Source: Neckera pumila
Taxonomy: Eukaryota; Streptophyta; Bryopsida; Hypnales; Neckeraceae
Reading direction: 5' to 3'
Assembly (NCBI GenBank): GCA_963969595.1
Contig: OZ018413.1
Span: 1,924,501-1,988,500, forward strand
DNA: 64,000 bases
The notes beneath the pieces are model-generated. The model saw only the letters and a program-made list of their open reading frames with translations. It had not been told where the DNA came from and made no database searches. This document shows positions 1 through 11,940 of the stretch, in pieces (positions within the stretch are counted from its first letter, which is position 1; every line of letters begins with the position of its first letter). The position numbers and the translations under genes are program-made.

Positions 1-470
1 CTGTAACTTTTGCATCTGATGTCCAAATTCAATAAAAGTTGTTGGAAAATTTGCTTTCTCTTTTCTAGTTTGTGTAGTAAAATTTTCAAATCAATCCAAT
101 ATTTACTGATTTTTTGTAAGCCAATCAAAGTTACAACATTACAGTTGAGTGTACCAAACTACTATTGATGGCTGCAATTTTGGGGGCTTGTATCTCCTTC
201 ATCCAATGTTTATTTTCAATATTTTCATTTGTTTGATTATATTCTTCTTGAAGTCTAGTTATTGTGGAAAAAATTTCATGTCAATCCAAGTTGTTTTGAA
301 TGTTTGGGAGCAATTCAAAGTTCAAAATTGCGACATTTTTGGATTACAGTGAACTTCCGCAGCTTGTTTCTTCTTCATACAATGTTTGTCTCCAATGAAT
401 ATTTTTGGAAAAGTTTCTCATAGTAGCCTAGTTTGTGTGGATAAAATTTCATATCAATCCAAAAAGGTAT
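1..470. repeat. Degenerate tandem repeat, about 175-190 bp unit
   Basis: Three diverged copies of one unit are visible. The marker phrase TTTGTGTAGTAAAATTTTCA (near 70) returns in changed form near 262 and 432, each time followed by a version of TCAATCCAA. A second marker (CTTCATCCAATGTTT and CTTCATACAATGTTT) lies near 198 and 373. No convincing coding frame is present. The block is probably the interior of an older transposon of the kind that fills this window. Confidence 0.55.
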
Positions 471-789
471 GAGTGACTGAGAAGCATTTTAGTAGAAGGA
501 GGTTCAGCTTTAGATGTGTTTTTTTACAACTTTTTTTGCTATTTTATGACATTTAAACGCCATTTTCTAGACATAATAAGTCAATTCAATGATTTTTTTT
601 TTCACTAATGTGTTTGTATGTTGGTTTTGAATCACTTTGTAGTTTAATTTTTATTCATTTGAAGAGGTTCAAAAATCAAACTTCACCTCCAAATGTGTTT
701 CTAGGAAAATTTAAGCATCTTTTTTACACTAAAATATTATAATCTTGCAATCTAGACGGCCAAATGACTCCAAATTTTATTCACGGCAT
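471..789. other. AT-rich intergenic DNA
   Basis: This stretch is AT-rich with no coding frame of interest. The last part (about 745-789) carries the motif CTTGCAATCTAGACGGCCAAA, a diverged form of a motif found near one end of most ACCCCTAAA-type elements, so it is probably part of such an element ending near 1003. Confidence 0.4.
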
Positions 790-971
790 CTACAACATGT
801 ACACTACAAGATTTTATGGTTGAGATTTTTATACCTTACTAACATTTTGAACTATATAACTTCAAAGGTAATGATGTTTTCTACAACATGTACACTACAA
901 GATTTTATGGTTGAGATTTTTATACCTTACTAACATTTTGAACTATATAACTTCAAAGGTAATGATGTTTT
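790..971. repeat. Two-copy tandem repeat, 91-bp unit
   Basis: The unit beginning CTACAACATGTACACTACAA at 790 is repeated at 881 with essentially no change, up to AATGATGTTTT at 971. The near identity indicates a young duplication inside an older repeat. Short open frames across it are by-products of the repetition. Confidence 0.9.
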
Positions 972-1556
972 TAAACCCGAAAGGTCTTGGGCCTTGAAGG
1001 GTTAAGGTATGGATAAGTGTGCCCTGTGCCATTGCTACAACCAAACCAAACCAACTCAAAAAGTAATTTTCTAATTTTTTTATCTATAAAAAATTTGAAA
1101 TTTGATAACTTTCATATCGTAGGTTCAAATGACACAAAACAAAGCTAACCCTATTTCTACCAAGGGGCATTTAAAAATACTTTATTTTGTGTTGTCTACG
1201 TCCATAAAAAGAGGGCTCCATTGCCCACATAGTTCAGAACATTTAAGATGGTTTCAAGATTAAAAAAATTTCACCATGAAGTCTTTCTAAATGGTCTATT
1301 TTCAATTTCTTTGAAACTTGTTTTTCCTATTTTTTACAAGTTAAAACATTAGAGTATGTATTTTCTTCAAATATTCAACTTACTCTTTTTTGTAAATAAC
1401 TTTTGACCTAGACTTCTTTTTTATGTGAAAATTTAGTGGTATGCTATTTTTAATATTGCACAAATTATCCTTGTTTTATTTTATTTTTAAAACTTTATAT
1501 GCAAAAGCTCATGAATACAAGAGTACTAGCCAAAAACAGCCAAAGTGGAACAACAT
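972..1556. other. AT-rich intergenic DNA
   Basis: The start holds the probable right end of a transposon (CCTTGAAGGGTTAAGG near 993-1008). The remainder is AT-rich with no gene or clear repeat that I can recognise. Confidence 0.4.
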
Positions 1557-1826
1557 ATTAGAAGAGATTTAAGGCCTCCAAGAGCCCGCGAAATATCTTG
1601 TGTTCCCACATCTGGCTGATGTGGTCGCGCGAGTGCCACGTCATTTTTGGAAAAAAAAAAGAAAAAAAAGAAAAAAAAAATTTGGCCTAAAATGATATTT
1701 GGGGAGAGGATTTTTTTGAATTATTTGAATTTTTTTTTCTGACAACCCGTACTAGCTCTTCACAGATCTAGCCAGATTAGAGAACAACCTGAAACGGCCC
1801 TCCAATGCCCTCAAATCTCTTCTAAT
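1557..1826. mobile_element. MITE-like element with ATTAGAAGAGATTT terminal inverted repeats
   Basis: The left end reads ATTAGAAGAGATTT and the right end (1813-1826) AAATCTCTTCTAAT, an exact 14-bp inverted repeat about 270 bp apart. Near the left end are the motifs TGATGTGG and GTGCCACGTCA. Similar motif pairs occur near 2600, 49265 and 50190, so this is one of a small family. It has no coding capacity. A target duplication is not clear. Confidence 0.7.
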
Positions 1827-2217
1827 GATGGACATTCTTTCTTGCAATGGCCCTGTGAAATATCATTTTTTCTAATTCCATTCCACAAATGTCTAGGTAG
1901 AATATAGACTTTGCAAAAGTTTCTATTGCATATAGGGCTATCTCTAGACCACAATTTACAAGGCTTCAAGAGCAATTAATGAAAGTTGAGTAGTTCATTA
2001 CAACAACCAATAGCAATTGAAGCATTTTGTGCTTCAATGGTAGCCATTAAAGTATATTATTCCAGCAACATTTTATGATTTCATCTTTGAAAATTCATAG
2101 ACTAATGTTTAAAATAAAATAAAATAAAATACAAAAAATCATAATTTGGACCATTTCTTTAGTAGGGGTTAAAAACATGTCGTTTTGGGAAGTGCCATTC
2201 TACCTTGAAAGGGCTTA
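1827..2217. repeat. Dispersed repeat, unoccupied counterpart of the 41.0-kb insertion
   Basis: From about 1860 to 2110 this sequence matches 40836-40998 plus 41930-41990. In the second location a 0.93-kb ACCCCTAAA-type element interrupts the match, so this is the empty version of that site (around CCATTAAAGTATATT at 2045). There is no gene in it. Confidence 0.65.
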
Positions 2218-3319
2218 ACCCCATACTGCCTAAGCGATCAAATATGGTCGCTTCAAAATGTCAGGCTCGTTTGGGCATGGCAGTTAAATTCCTTTGACCA
2301 GTTAAAATTTTTTTGCAGGCAGTATTGAAGGTTAACTATTGGAAACTTTTATTTTTCACTAAAAAGGTAAATATTTGATTTTTGAGAGGTCCTCAAAGGC
2401 ATATATTTATCATTAGTGGAAGAGTAAAGCATTAGAAGATATTTGGAGGGACTAAAGGGTCGTTTCAAGCCTGCTCTCCTAACGCTATTTCTTTGGCAGA
2501 TCGGGACCGTTAGCTATCAGAATTTTTTTTTTTTTTAAATTTAAATTTAAATTTTATTTTTTAAATCTAAAAATAAAAATAAAAATAAAAAAGATGGTGA
2601 TATGGCAGTTGTTCGGCCACGTCATGCAGCAACTGCGGACTGCTACGAGGCTGTTCCTCCAACCCTGGTAGCCTAGGGAACTCACAGCCCTTTGAAGGAG
2701 CTGAAAAACATCTAATGTTTGCAAATTTTACTTGATTTCTCGGCTTTGAACAAAGCTTGCCAATTTCACTCGATTTGAGATCTAAAAAGTTGTACTTATC
2801 CATTTGCTTTGAAAATGGTCCCAATGGAAAGAGTAAAGTGTTTTCATGATTTTCATTGCTTAAAATTTAAACATGCAAGTGTTGATTTGGAATTATTTAC
2901 AATTTCTACTTATCAAATAAAATTGCATTTCAACAACTACGAGGTGGATTGTGTAATGAGTTTGATAGCTCTTCATTTGAACTTAAATTTTTTAGAAGTA
3001 CATTTTAGTGTGCTAACGCAATTTCAAATTGTTCATGTCACATCCAACCCCAAAAAACTCTTATATGCAAATTTCTCAAACATTGTGGGAAGGGGCAGCA
3101 TACTAAAAATATGATACGTACATTTCTCTTGTTATAATATCCCAACTCCTATGCAATTTTACACTCAAAATTGGTAAGCACACTAATAAGCAAGCTCTGT
3201 AGACATCTTTACGGTTAGATTTTGAAAAACAAACAATTTGCTTCATTAGCAATAACTATAAGCTCATGCCCTTTTTTCAAAGGAAAAACACACTTGGAAA
3301 GGCTTAGGCACTTAGGGGT
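2218..3319. mobile_element. ACCCCTAAA-type element (variant F), with a nested MITE
   Basis: The left end is TA-ACCCCATACTGCCTAAG (from 2218) and the right end CTTAGGCACTTAGGGGT-TA (to 3319), an imperfect inverted repeat with TA on both sides. Inside, about 2431-2716 has inverted ends ATTAGAAGAT and ACATCTAAT and a GGCCACGTCA motif, so it looks like a nested relative of the 1557-1826 MITE. Short open frames in the interior show no family resemblance and are probably chance. Confidence 0.6.
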
Positions 3320-3321
3320 TA

Positions 3322-4250
3322 GTCCCGAAAGGACCAAGGCCTTTTTTCTGCCAAAAAACTCTCAAAATTGCCATTTCTAGAGTAAAGAGTAAAAAAATTT
3401 AAAATTTAAAATTTCTTTTTTTGCACATCTAACCATTGGATCTTATACCTAACTAATATGAGAATGTGTGGAAAAAATTTCAGAATTTTTGACCGCACAA
3501 ATGCAAGATATCTGCGTTTGAAGTAAAAAAAACAAGTTTTTAAGTACATTGCGGGACTAGATTTTTTGACATTGAACATCTTTAACTTCAATTTTTTGCA
3601 CTACAATTTTGAGCCTCAAATCTTTCTAGAAAATAATTGAGTTGAGAGTCTAAGAAAAAAAAAGAAATTCAAAAGAACTTAATTTTCATTCTTACAAAAA
3701 TTGTTAAGTCAAAATAGGTACAAGATGGAAGGAAAATCTAAAATATTAATTATTTTTAGATGGAATTAAAATGCACTAATCCCAATGGTAAGACTGTTCT
3801 AGCATAAAAACAAAAACATGTGGAACTTTTTTTTTGAAAAATTGTAAAAATTGCATTCCAAAATGAATCCTACAAGTTATTTTTTTCAGGAAGATGCTCT
3901 AATTGCCCGAAAAACAAGATTGTCCATAACTTTCTTATAAAAAATCCAAATGAAATGAATAAAAGATTTACAAATAGACAAAAATATAATCTATAAGGAA
4001 AAAAAATTGTAAGAAAAAATTAGATTTTTTGCAAAATTTTTTTGTTGCCCCCCATCCCCTTTTTTGAGCTTATTTGGGCATAACTTTTGTTCCCAGGCAC
4101 CGATTGACAAAAAAAATGATATTCCCACAAAGCTTATCAATTTTTCTATCTCCAAAAAAAGTTTCAGAAACTCACAACTAAAATTCAGCCCGTAGGTACC
4201 TGCCCGAAATTCCATTTGTCCCCTGAAGGGACAATGGTCCTTTAGGGGGT
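3322..4250 (-). mobile_element. ACCCCTAAA-type element, variant B, reverse orientation
   Basis: This begins two bases after the previous element. Its ends are GTCCCGAAAGGACC and GGTCCTTTAGGGGGT. Read on the minus strand it matches the B variants near 7.1, 11.9, 37.7 and 50.5 kb throughout, including the phrases AACAAGAGTTATGC-like, TTGTCTATTTG-like and CTTGCAATCTACACGG-like. It is about 0.93 kb, non-coding, and lies back to back with its neighbour. Confidence 0.75.
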
Positions 4251-5115
4251 AATATCCACTTGTGAGAACCACTTCATCATTGCCTAAGGGCCTTCTACCA
4301 TGTGAGACCGGTGGGTAAAGTTGCGGGAGGAGTTACAAGGTTCAAGGGGGCAATTGCACTTAAATGTGGACTCGGTAGGAAGAGAAAGATGGAGTAAGAA
4401 TAGCACACATATTGATTCTCTTCAAGGTAGACCAATTTCCACCAGTACAGTTGCTCACCTATTTTAGTGAAACTTGAAATCCAGCTTTTCTTCTCACCAA
4501 GGCTGGCAAGACAATTGGTGAGATCTACTTGTCATTAGTACTTTTTTTGCCCACCAATCTCATATGGTAGGAGGCCCTAAGAGCATTTGAAATGCTTTCT
4601 CTCTGTATATAAGCCATGTAACGACAATGCAGGGGGAGAAAATAAAGGCTGAACAATGAAAGGACCGGTTTTGGCAGGGGCGTCCCAATGTGCGTTCAGT
4701 TTTTGAAAGATGAACAAGGCCCTCAAATAATGTGCAGGCAATGAGCAACCTCCAATCCTAAGCATCTCTTTCTTTCTCGAGATTTGGATTCCCAACTAGG
4801 CTTTTGCAACTAAGCTTATCTAAAGACAACAAAGTTGTCATCATAATGACTTAAGAATCTCAGCTTCCCGAGACGCTTAGAAGGAAAGGCAAAAAGACCA
4901 AAAATGCGGGTCTTGGGTGGTCACATACTAAAGTCATGGAACTATAGCTCCTTAATAACGGTTGCATTGGAACACAAATTTTATTGCAACTCCATTTGTA
5001 GTTTGCACTTAGTCCAGTGCTGATATTGTCTCTGCTACCAGGGCATTGCAAATGCTCTAAGTTCCAAAAGAATTTAAATGTTTTCCCAGAGTTTTTGCAT
5101 AACAAAGCCACGTTG

Positions 5116-5147
<32 letters not shown>

Positions 5148-5232
5148 ATAGCATGTCTGTACATTTGTATATACTAGTGTGTCCGTGTCGTTGCCACAAT
5201 CATTGGGATAACAAAACAAACAATCTAACTTA
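4251..5232. other. Intergenic DNA with an (AT)n microsatellite
   Basis: No gene is recognisable. The segment is less AT-rich than its surroundings and is not repeated elsewhere in the window as far as I can see. A pure (TA)n run lies at about 5118-5147. Open frames here, including one on the minus strand at 4860-5219, run through the microsatellite and show no family features. Confidence 0.5.
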
Positions 5233-5885
5233 ACCTCTAAAGTCCCAAAGTTCCTACGGAAACTCTTGGGATTTTGGATAGGCTAGTGTAATCTCAATTT
5301 TTGACCTATTTTTTTGAAACTTTTTTTTGAAGATAGGAAATCAGATGAGCTTTCTAAGAATATAATTTTATTCCAATCAGTGCCCGAGAGCAAAAGTTAT
5401 GCTACTTTAAGTCTAAAAAGTTGCTAGAGAGGCAACCCAAAAAAAATCACAAAAAAAAAAGTTTACTTTATTTTCTAGAGGACATGTACATGGATATAAC
5501 ATATGGATATAGGCCATATGGCATAGATTTACATATTAATTTTTAATTTTTTTTCTCAAAGATTGTGTTTTTGTCTACAATTGAAGCTTTGATTCATTCT
5601 ACTTGGACTAGTGATGAGAATGTTATGGACAATCTTGTGTTTTGGGGGAATCTAAGCATGTTCTTGAAAAAAAACTTTTTGTCCATCTTTGAATGCTAAT
5701 ATCTCCCAATTTGTATGGTCAGATTTGATGAAATTTTTACCACATGATCTCAAACAAATGATATACAAGATCTTATTGTTGGATTCTTAAAAAATAGTTT
5801 TTTCTACTTTCTTGGGTGAATGCAGCTGAAATGGCAGTTTTGAGTGTTTTTTGACAGAAAAATGGCCTTGCCTAAGGTTAAGGTA
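5233..5885 (+). mobile_element. ACCCCTAAA-type element, variant B, shortened
   Basis: The left end is TA-ACCTCTAAAGTCCC. The interior phrases AGCAAAAGTTATGC, GATGAGAATGTTATGGACAA and TTTTGACAGAAAAATGGCC follow the order seen in full B copies. It is about 0.65 kb, so internal sequence has been lost. Non-coding. Confidence 0.65.
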
Positions 5886-6430
5886 AGGTAGGAGGTTCTT
5901 AATTCGCTCACCCTACTCAAATGCACACGGCTTGTACTTGCTGCTTTTTCATAACCTTCAACAATGTACAAACAGTGTACATTTTAGGGGGTGGTAAAGC
6001 CTTATGCCACTTTAACTTCCAAATTTCATAACTAATTCCACAAAGCTCCAAAAAATATGAAACAACTTGGATTAGATGTCAATTCTTCTTGCCTTTCAAG
6101 GAAAATTTACTGAAAAATATTTTGAGACGTTTCACCTCCCCAAAATTCAGTTTCAGCTCTTAAATGAGCGATTTATGGCCCTCCTACCTTAATGAATTAT
6201 ATTTTTTGGCCAGATCATTCAACAACCTACAACTTGAGGTACTATTCCTTTTTATAGGTGACGGTATCATCATTTATCATCATATCGTGTCGACTATTGT
6301 AAAACCTTTTTCCGATATTAAAAATATATACCGACAAATCACGCGTCGTCCTGGAGCACCTTACAAAAAGTTAAAAGCATGTGGGCACAAACTGAAGTTC
6401 TTTGATGATGCCAGGGATCCTATGCAGGGG
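5886..6430. other. Intergenic DNA; left part of the copy A duplicated segment
   Basis: From about 6195 the sequence matches 43667 onward (shared landmark AGATCATTCAACAACC, then GGTGACGGTATCA). This is where I first detect homology between copy A and copy B of the large duplication. No gene is recognisable. Confidence 0.6.
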
Positions 6431-6600
6431 TCCCAAATCTGGCTGAAATTTCCCCAAAATTTTATTTGGACTGAAACCCTATGCAGACAGTGGTCCCAAA
6501 TCTGGCTGAAATTTCCCCAAAATTTTATTTGGACTGAAACCCTATGCAGACAGTGGTCCCAAATCTGCCTAAATTTTCCGAAAATTCTAATTGGAAATGA
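6431..6600. repeat. Three-copy tandem repeat, 63-bp unit
   Basis: TCCCAAATCTGGCTGAAATT starts at 6431, 6494 and (slightly changed) 6557, a period of 63 bp. The paralogous place near 43880-43970 has a shorter arrangement, so the expansion arose in this copy. The unit length is a multiple of three, so frames stay open through it, which explains the 167-residue open frame at 6164-6667. I do not consider that a gene. Confidence 0.9.
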
Positions 6601-7090
6601 TCGGTACCCATGCCCATTGAAATTGAGGGGCAAAAATCACATCATTTCCATTGTATACCCCATATGAAATGACGGAAGGGAGATGAGGTGTGAAAGATTT
6701 GTTGGGTGGGGACAAGTAAGTCAATCTCCATCCACAAGGTCGTTGAATAGCTCAATTGCAAGATCGGCCAACGATTTAGAAATTGGGGTGGCTTATCTCT
6801 CAACCTTCCACAAAGGTTGCATCGTCCATGTGAGTTGGACTAGTTGTATTTTTCCCTCTTCTTCTTAATTGTACCGTCTCTTCGGGAAAGAATAAAATAA
6901 AAATGGGATGGCTTAATCTGGACTATCCATGTAGCTTAGCCATTCTCTTGGATCCCTTACCTTGAAGCGGTTGACCCTCTCTATCCTTCTCTCCTCATTG
7001 TTGTATTGCCTTTTTACCCCACTCTGTTGCCCTAGATTTTGGAATAAGGTGCAAAGCTCTAAAACTACACAAGCTCAAAAAGAGTTCTTT
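6601..7090. repeat. Segmental-duplication arm, paralogous to about 43985-44484
   Basis: Shared landmarks include GGTGGGGACAAGTAAGTCAA (6706 versus 44090), CATGTAGCTTAGCCATT (6930 versus 44317) and the CTTTACCTTGAAGC stretch. The identity is clear but interrupted by small indels. No coding sequence is recognised. Confidence 0.75.
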
Positions 7091-8011
7091 ACCCTCTAAA
7101 GAACCATTGTTCCTTCAGAGGCCAAATGGAAATTTTGGTAGATACCTACGGGCTAAAATTTTGTCCTGGTTTTTTGAAGCTTTTTTGAAGATAGAAAAGT
7201 TGATTAGTTTTGTGGAAATATAATTTTTTTTTCAATCGATGCCCGGGAACAAGAGTTATGCTCCAAACAGCTTGAAACTTAAAAAGGAGGGGGAAGAAGA
7301 GGCAACAAAATTTAAAAAAATTGGATTTAAAAAAAATTGGTTTCATAGATTAAATTTTTCTCTACCTAAAAATATTTGATTCACTCAATTTGGATTTGTT
7401 ATGAGAAATTTACGGACAATCTTGTTTTTCGGGCAATTAGAGCATCTTTTTGAAAAATTAAGTTGCAGATTTCATTTGTGAATGCAATTTTTATAATTTT
7501 TCAAGAAAAAAATTTCCACATGGTTTAGTTTGCTTGCTAGAAAAATCTCACCATTGGGATTAGTGCATTGTAATATCATATAAAATATATTAATAATTTA
7601 GATTTTCTTTCTATCTTGTACCTACTTTTACTTAACAATTTTTTGAAGTATGAAAATTAAGTTTTTTTGAATTCTTTTTTTTCCTAGACCCTCAACTCAA
7701 TTCTCCATAATAAACATATAAATCTCAAAACTTCATAGTGCAAGAAATTAAAATTAAGAAGGTTCAAAGTCAAATAATCTTGTCTCGCAATGTGCTGAAA
7801 AAATAGATTTTTGTCACTTTAAACATAGATATCTTGCAATCTATACGGTCAAAAAATTCGGAATTTTTTCTACTCATTCTCATATTAGTTAGGTGTAAGA
7901 TCCTATGATTAGACGTGCAAAAAAAACAATTTTCAAATTCTTTTACTCTTTGCTATAGAAATGGCAGTTTTGAATGTTTTTTGGCTGAAAAAGCCTTGGT
8001 CCTTTCGGAGT
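7091..8011 (+). mobile_element. ACCCCTAAA-type element, variant B, with an empty counterpart near 44485
   Basis: The ends are ACCCTCTAAAG and CTTTCGGAGT. In the paralogous segment the flanking text GCTCAAAAA...GTTCTTTA continues directly into ATATGAAAGTACATATT (44478-44500). Here the same flanks are separated by 0.92 kb, so this element inserted after the segments were duplicated, or was absent from one copy. Non-coding. Confidence 0.8.
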
Positions 8012-8430
8012 TCACATAGAAATATATATTAATTTCTTCAATGTATCAATTGACACGAATTACTAACATATTAACTATTATTTCATCAAGTTCAGACAAT
8101 GCATAAAGCAAGATCATTATAGGAGTGATGAAGCTATTTACATCTATACAAAATGTGGATGAAAACTCATTTAGATATTAAAGTATGTACAATCGTCCCC
8201 CCAAAGTGATTTTGCCCCATGATTTTGTAGAAATTTAGATATACCATCTCTTAATGATGGGAGAATATATCATCAAATACAATGACTCTCATATGTATTT
8301 ATACACTCAATATTTGCCAAAACTAATTGAGAAATTAAATTCTTTTTCAATTTTTTTTGAACATGTTGAAATATAAGTAATCCAATTGAATGTATAGAAT
8401 GATTTTTCAAAAATTTTAGAACAGTTTCTA
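8012..8430. repeat. Segmental-duplication arm, paralogous to 44490-44649 plus 45960-46180
   Basis: The text CATTTAGATATTAAAGTATG at 8169-8188 is the unoccupied form of a site that carries a 1.31-kb element in copy B. The match resumes beyond that element (ACCATCTCTTAATGATGGG near 8245 and 46025). Confidence 0.8.
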
Positions 8431-8965
8431 TTTCTTAAGAGTTTAATCAAATTTATTGGAAAAAAACCCTTTTAACTCTAGTATTTTTTTCAAGATTATT
8501 TATTAAGTGAAATAAGAACTCATTTTGGAATTTTTGGTAAGAATTTTATGAATTTTGCAATTTTATTGAGTGAAATACAACTGACTAAAATATGACTCTT
8601 AAGAAATCTAAAGAATCATAGAATATTATATATTTATTTATTGGTGCATGTGTGTAAATTATATATTTTTCAATAGTTTCAAAATTCACTAGATTCTTAC
8701 TAAGAAATTTAAAAAGAATTCTCATTATATTTACCAAATAATCCTGAAAAAGTTTACTGGTATTACAAGTTCTTTTACACAAATAAATTTGATTATATTT
8801 TAAAAAGATTAAAAATTGATTTTATGCAAGAGTCTTTCTTGTATTATAGTATGTCTATTTGTTGAAAACCTCTAATTACTCAATTATCTATGGAAACCTT
8901 TGTAAATGAAACAAAAAATTTGAAAGTCATTCTATTCCATCAAAATAAAATTGTATCATCTTTTA
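8431..8965. other. AT-rich intergenic DNA
   Basis: Very AT-rich, with no gene and no repeat boundary that I can define. The minus-strand open frame at 8585-8782 has no family features. Confidence 0.4.
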
Positions 8966-9765
8966 AACCTCTCAAGGATTGAAGGGTGTTTTGGGGGCTT
9001 TACTACTCTTAATGCACCATTGGTGCCTCAAAAGACAAATAAATGTTTTGGTAGGTTCTTATAGTTTCAATTTTTGATATAATTTTTTGAAATTGTTTTG
9101 AAGATAAAAACAAGCTAGCTTTTGGAGAATACAATTTATATTTCAATTAATGCATGGGAGCAACAATTATACCACCCTAAGCCCAAAGTAGAATTCTTCG
9201 GGCAACAAAAAACTCAAACACTTAAGAGAAACATTCTTAAACTTTAATAGATTGTGTTTTTGTCTACATGGAGAGCTTTGATTGATTCCATTTGGATTAG
9301 TGATGTGAAAGTTATGGAGCATCTTATTTTCCAAGCAATCATAGCCATTTTCTTGAGTAAATCAAAAACCGGATTTGTGTTTTCACTCAAATTTCACAAT
9401 TGGAAAAAGAAGAAGTTTTATGGTGTTTTGTTTACTTTCTAGAACAATCTCACCATTGGAACTAGTTATTTCAATTTCATTTTGGAATATTAACAATTTT
9501 GTCTTTCCTTCAATCTATCTTATATCTGCATTTACTTAACAATTTTGTAAAGAATGAAAATCAAGTTTGTTTGTTTTGAATATTATTCTTTAGATTATTA
9601 ACTCAATTATGAGCATAAAAAATTATGAAATGAACATGTGTATTTCAAGAATTTTAAATTCAAAAGATTCAAAGCCATATTATCTAGTCACTAAAGGTGC
9701 GAAAGAAATCCATTGAGTTCACTCTTGAGTGGATTTTGATGGAAAAAAACTTAGTCCTTTAGGAG
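8966..9765 (+). mobile_element. ACCCCTAAA-type element, variant B
   Basis: Left end AAACCTCTCAAGG, right end TAGTCCTTTAGGAG. The interior closely follows 47098-47777 (GCCTCAAAAGACAAA versus GCCTCAAGAGACAAA; TTCAAAGCCATATT in both), so the two are the same insertion in the two copies of the large duplication. Non-coding. Confidence 0.7.
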
Positions 9766-11110
9766 ACAATCAATTTTGGAACAGCAACTGCAATCTCAAT
9801 TTTTGATTTTATAGTTGGTATTTTGTGGATAGATGCAGATAAGAATTACCTTGGTCGAAATTCAAATTTCAAAGTTAAATCTTTTTATTCTCAACATAAA
9901 CAAGATGGGCAATGTACAAAAGACCTTTGTATATTATATCTTTCTTGAATTATTTTTATCATTTTCAACTAAATTTCAAAGCACTTTCATCAATTTAAAC
10001 AAGTTGTGAGACACATAAAAAATTGAATTGCTCCCACCTTTTTTTACATCTATTTTTATATGTATACAATTTCAACAATGCCACAAGAACAAACTAGTCA
10101 TTGTGCTTCCAATGGACTAGTTGCAACATCAAGGCCTAGAGAAGGCCTAGAGAAATCCATTACTTTCTATAATGGATTTGCATTCAAAAGGTAGAAGTTC
10201 CGATTGAAGTCACTAATCACTCTATTAACGTGTCATCTTACTGTATAGTTGAAAAATTCATCAAAATAAATTTTTCTTTTAATTGCCTAGGTTGAGACCA
10301 AAAACAAATTTCACTTCATAACTCTACAATTACTCATCCAAATTGGGCATGTAGTAGTGCGCTAGAAAGCTAATAACATAATACAAATTCTTCTAAATTT
10401 TTTACTAAAATATATACTTTTGAGTTTACAATGGCATGCCCAAAATGGGCTTTTATTCCTTTAAAGGTTAATTAGAGGTTAATTACAATTGTATATCCCA
10501 AAATACTTTGATTCTAAGCTTCAATTGTTAATTAATCCCTAAAGAATCATTATCTCCTTGCTTTACAAATGAAAAATATGTTCAGATGCCTATCAATTTT
10601 TGCTAAGATTTTTTGGAACTTCTTAAAGATAGGAGAAGAAATAAGCAATTCATTTCAGTCCCTCACAAGGAACCAAGGGTTATGCCACTTGAACTAAAAA
10701 TTATTGAGCTCAAGCATATGAATTTTTAATTTACTCGTGCATAATAAATCTTTTATTCATTCCAATTGGCTCTTACTAAGTTATATGCACTCATAATCAT
10801 CACTATCAATAATGTGACACCTTCATGATACTAACAAAGATATTGATAATACATGCTGTACAAAACCAAAACATTAGGGCCCTATGACAATTTTCGAACA
10901 CCAATGCCATAACATTATTGAACAATGCTGAGGTGTCCCCTTTAGCTCTCCTAAATCTAAGCATTGTCCCAATATTTTTATTGGAAGCCTACCTCACCTC
11001 ACATGTATTGTGGTGCATTATGGAATGGAAAGATTCAACCACTTAGGCATTAGAGAAAAAATCAGCCCTCCGGAGGGTTGCTCCATGGATTACTTTAATA
11101 CCCTGAAATT
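9766..11110. other. AT-rich intergenic DNA with element fragments
   Basis: A partial B-variant start lies at 10533-10800 (ATCCCTAAAGAATC, later GGGTTATGCCACTTGA). The stretch near 10320-10400 matches 49380-49440 (CTCTACAATTACTCATCC versus CTCTACAATTGCTCATTC), continuing the large duplication. No gene is recognised. Confidence 0.5.
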
Positions 11111-11603
11111 TAGTTTTAACCCTTGAAGGACCAAGCTGCATTTTTTTGGAACATAGCAATTTTGGGCAGCTCACTACAAATGGAGTTTTTATTTTTTTCT
11201 TTGAAAATCTTACACAACATGTGCCCAAGGAGTAGCTTTAAGGCGCAACAATTTTCATAACTTTTGACAACATAGCTAAAAAGTTATTGCATGATAAGTA
11301 ATTTTCATTGGTTAGCGAGCAGCCCGAGCAACTCAAAAAACTTCTTTAAAATTACTTTTTTTTAAAATAAAAATTTGAAATTGGTCCTTTAGATTATATA
11401 GAAGTGTGAAGCTTTGAATCATTCAATTTGGATCTATGAGTCAAAAGTTACGAGGAGTTTTAGTTTATGGGTAGATATGGACTCTTTCAAAATCCTCTCT
11501 GAATTTTCCTTGTCAGGATGTAAATCCCTCCATATGAATACTTTATATTGTGATTCTCATTTAATTTCCTATACCATTACAAAAAAAATCAGCCCTTAGG
11601 AGG
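11111..11603. mobile_element. Fragment of an ACCCCTAAA-type element, variant A
   Basis: CCCTTGAAGGACCAAGCTGC begins a region whose internal phrases (AGCTCACTACAAATGGAGTT, GGCGCAACAATTTTCATAAC, GAGTCAAAAGTTACGAGG) match variant A copies at 38.1-39.0 and 44.65-45.96 kb. Both flanks carry an AAAAATCAGCCCT motif in the same orientation (11054 and 11583), the same motif that bounds the 50062-50360 MITE. Confidence 0.5.
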
Positions 11604-11725
11604 GCCGTTCCAAATTGACATTTGGAAAAGTATTCCAAGGGCCGTTCCAAATTGACATAAAAGTGCCCCTAGTGAGCAATCAGAGTATATGACTGGTCGC
11701 CAAAGCAGTCAAATTTCATAGAATT

Positions 11726-11757
<32 letters not shown>

Positions 11758-11940
11758 TTAGGGACCCTTTACACCTAGAAGCTAGTCCATTCCTCCTTTA
11801 GGCCAATTGCACAAATTTTTAGTCTTTTGTCTAACCACAAAGTGCGGATTTCAATCTTTTGTCCAATTACAAGAGAGAATTTCAGGCCTCTTACACAACA
11901 AATTGGCTCAACTTCTAGATCTTGATGTTAATCCCTAAAG
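11604..11940. repeat. Segmental-duplication arm with a (TA)n microsatellite
   Basis: A (TA)n run lies at about 11731-11756. From about 11760 the sequence matches 49970-50061 and 50361-50500. The interruption at 50062-50360 in copy B is a MITE; ACCACAAAGTGCGGATTTCA near 11840 is the empty site. Confidence 0.7.

Noticed and set aside
5118..5147. (TA)n tract considered as a transposon target or origin-like site
   Set aside because: It is an ordinary microsatellite; no flanking element ends were found.
4860..5219. 119-residue minus-strand frame with an Ile/Tyr run
   Set aside because: It runs through the (TA)n microsatellite; no homologous features.
6164..6667. 167-residue open frame on the plus strand
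   Set aside because: It stays open because the 63-bp tandem unit is a multiple of three; the paralogous place in copy B does not keep the frame, and the translation has no family features.
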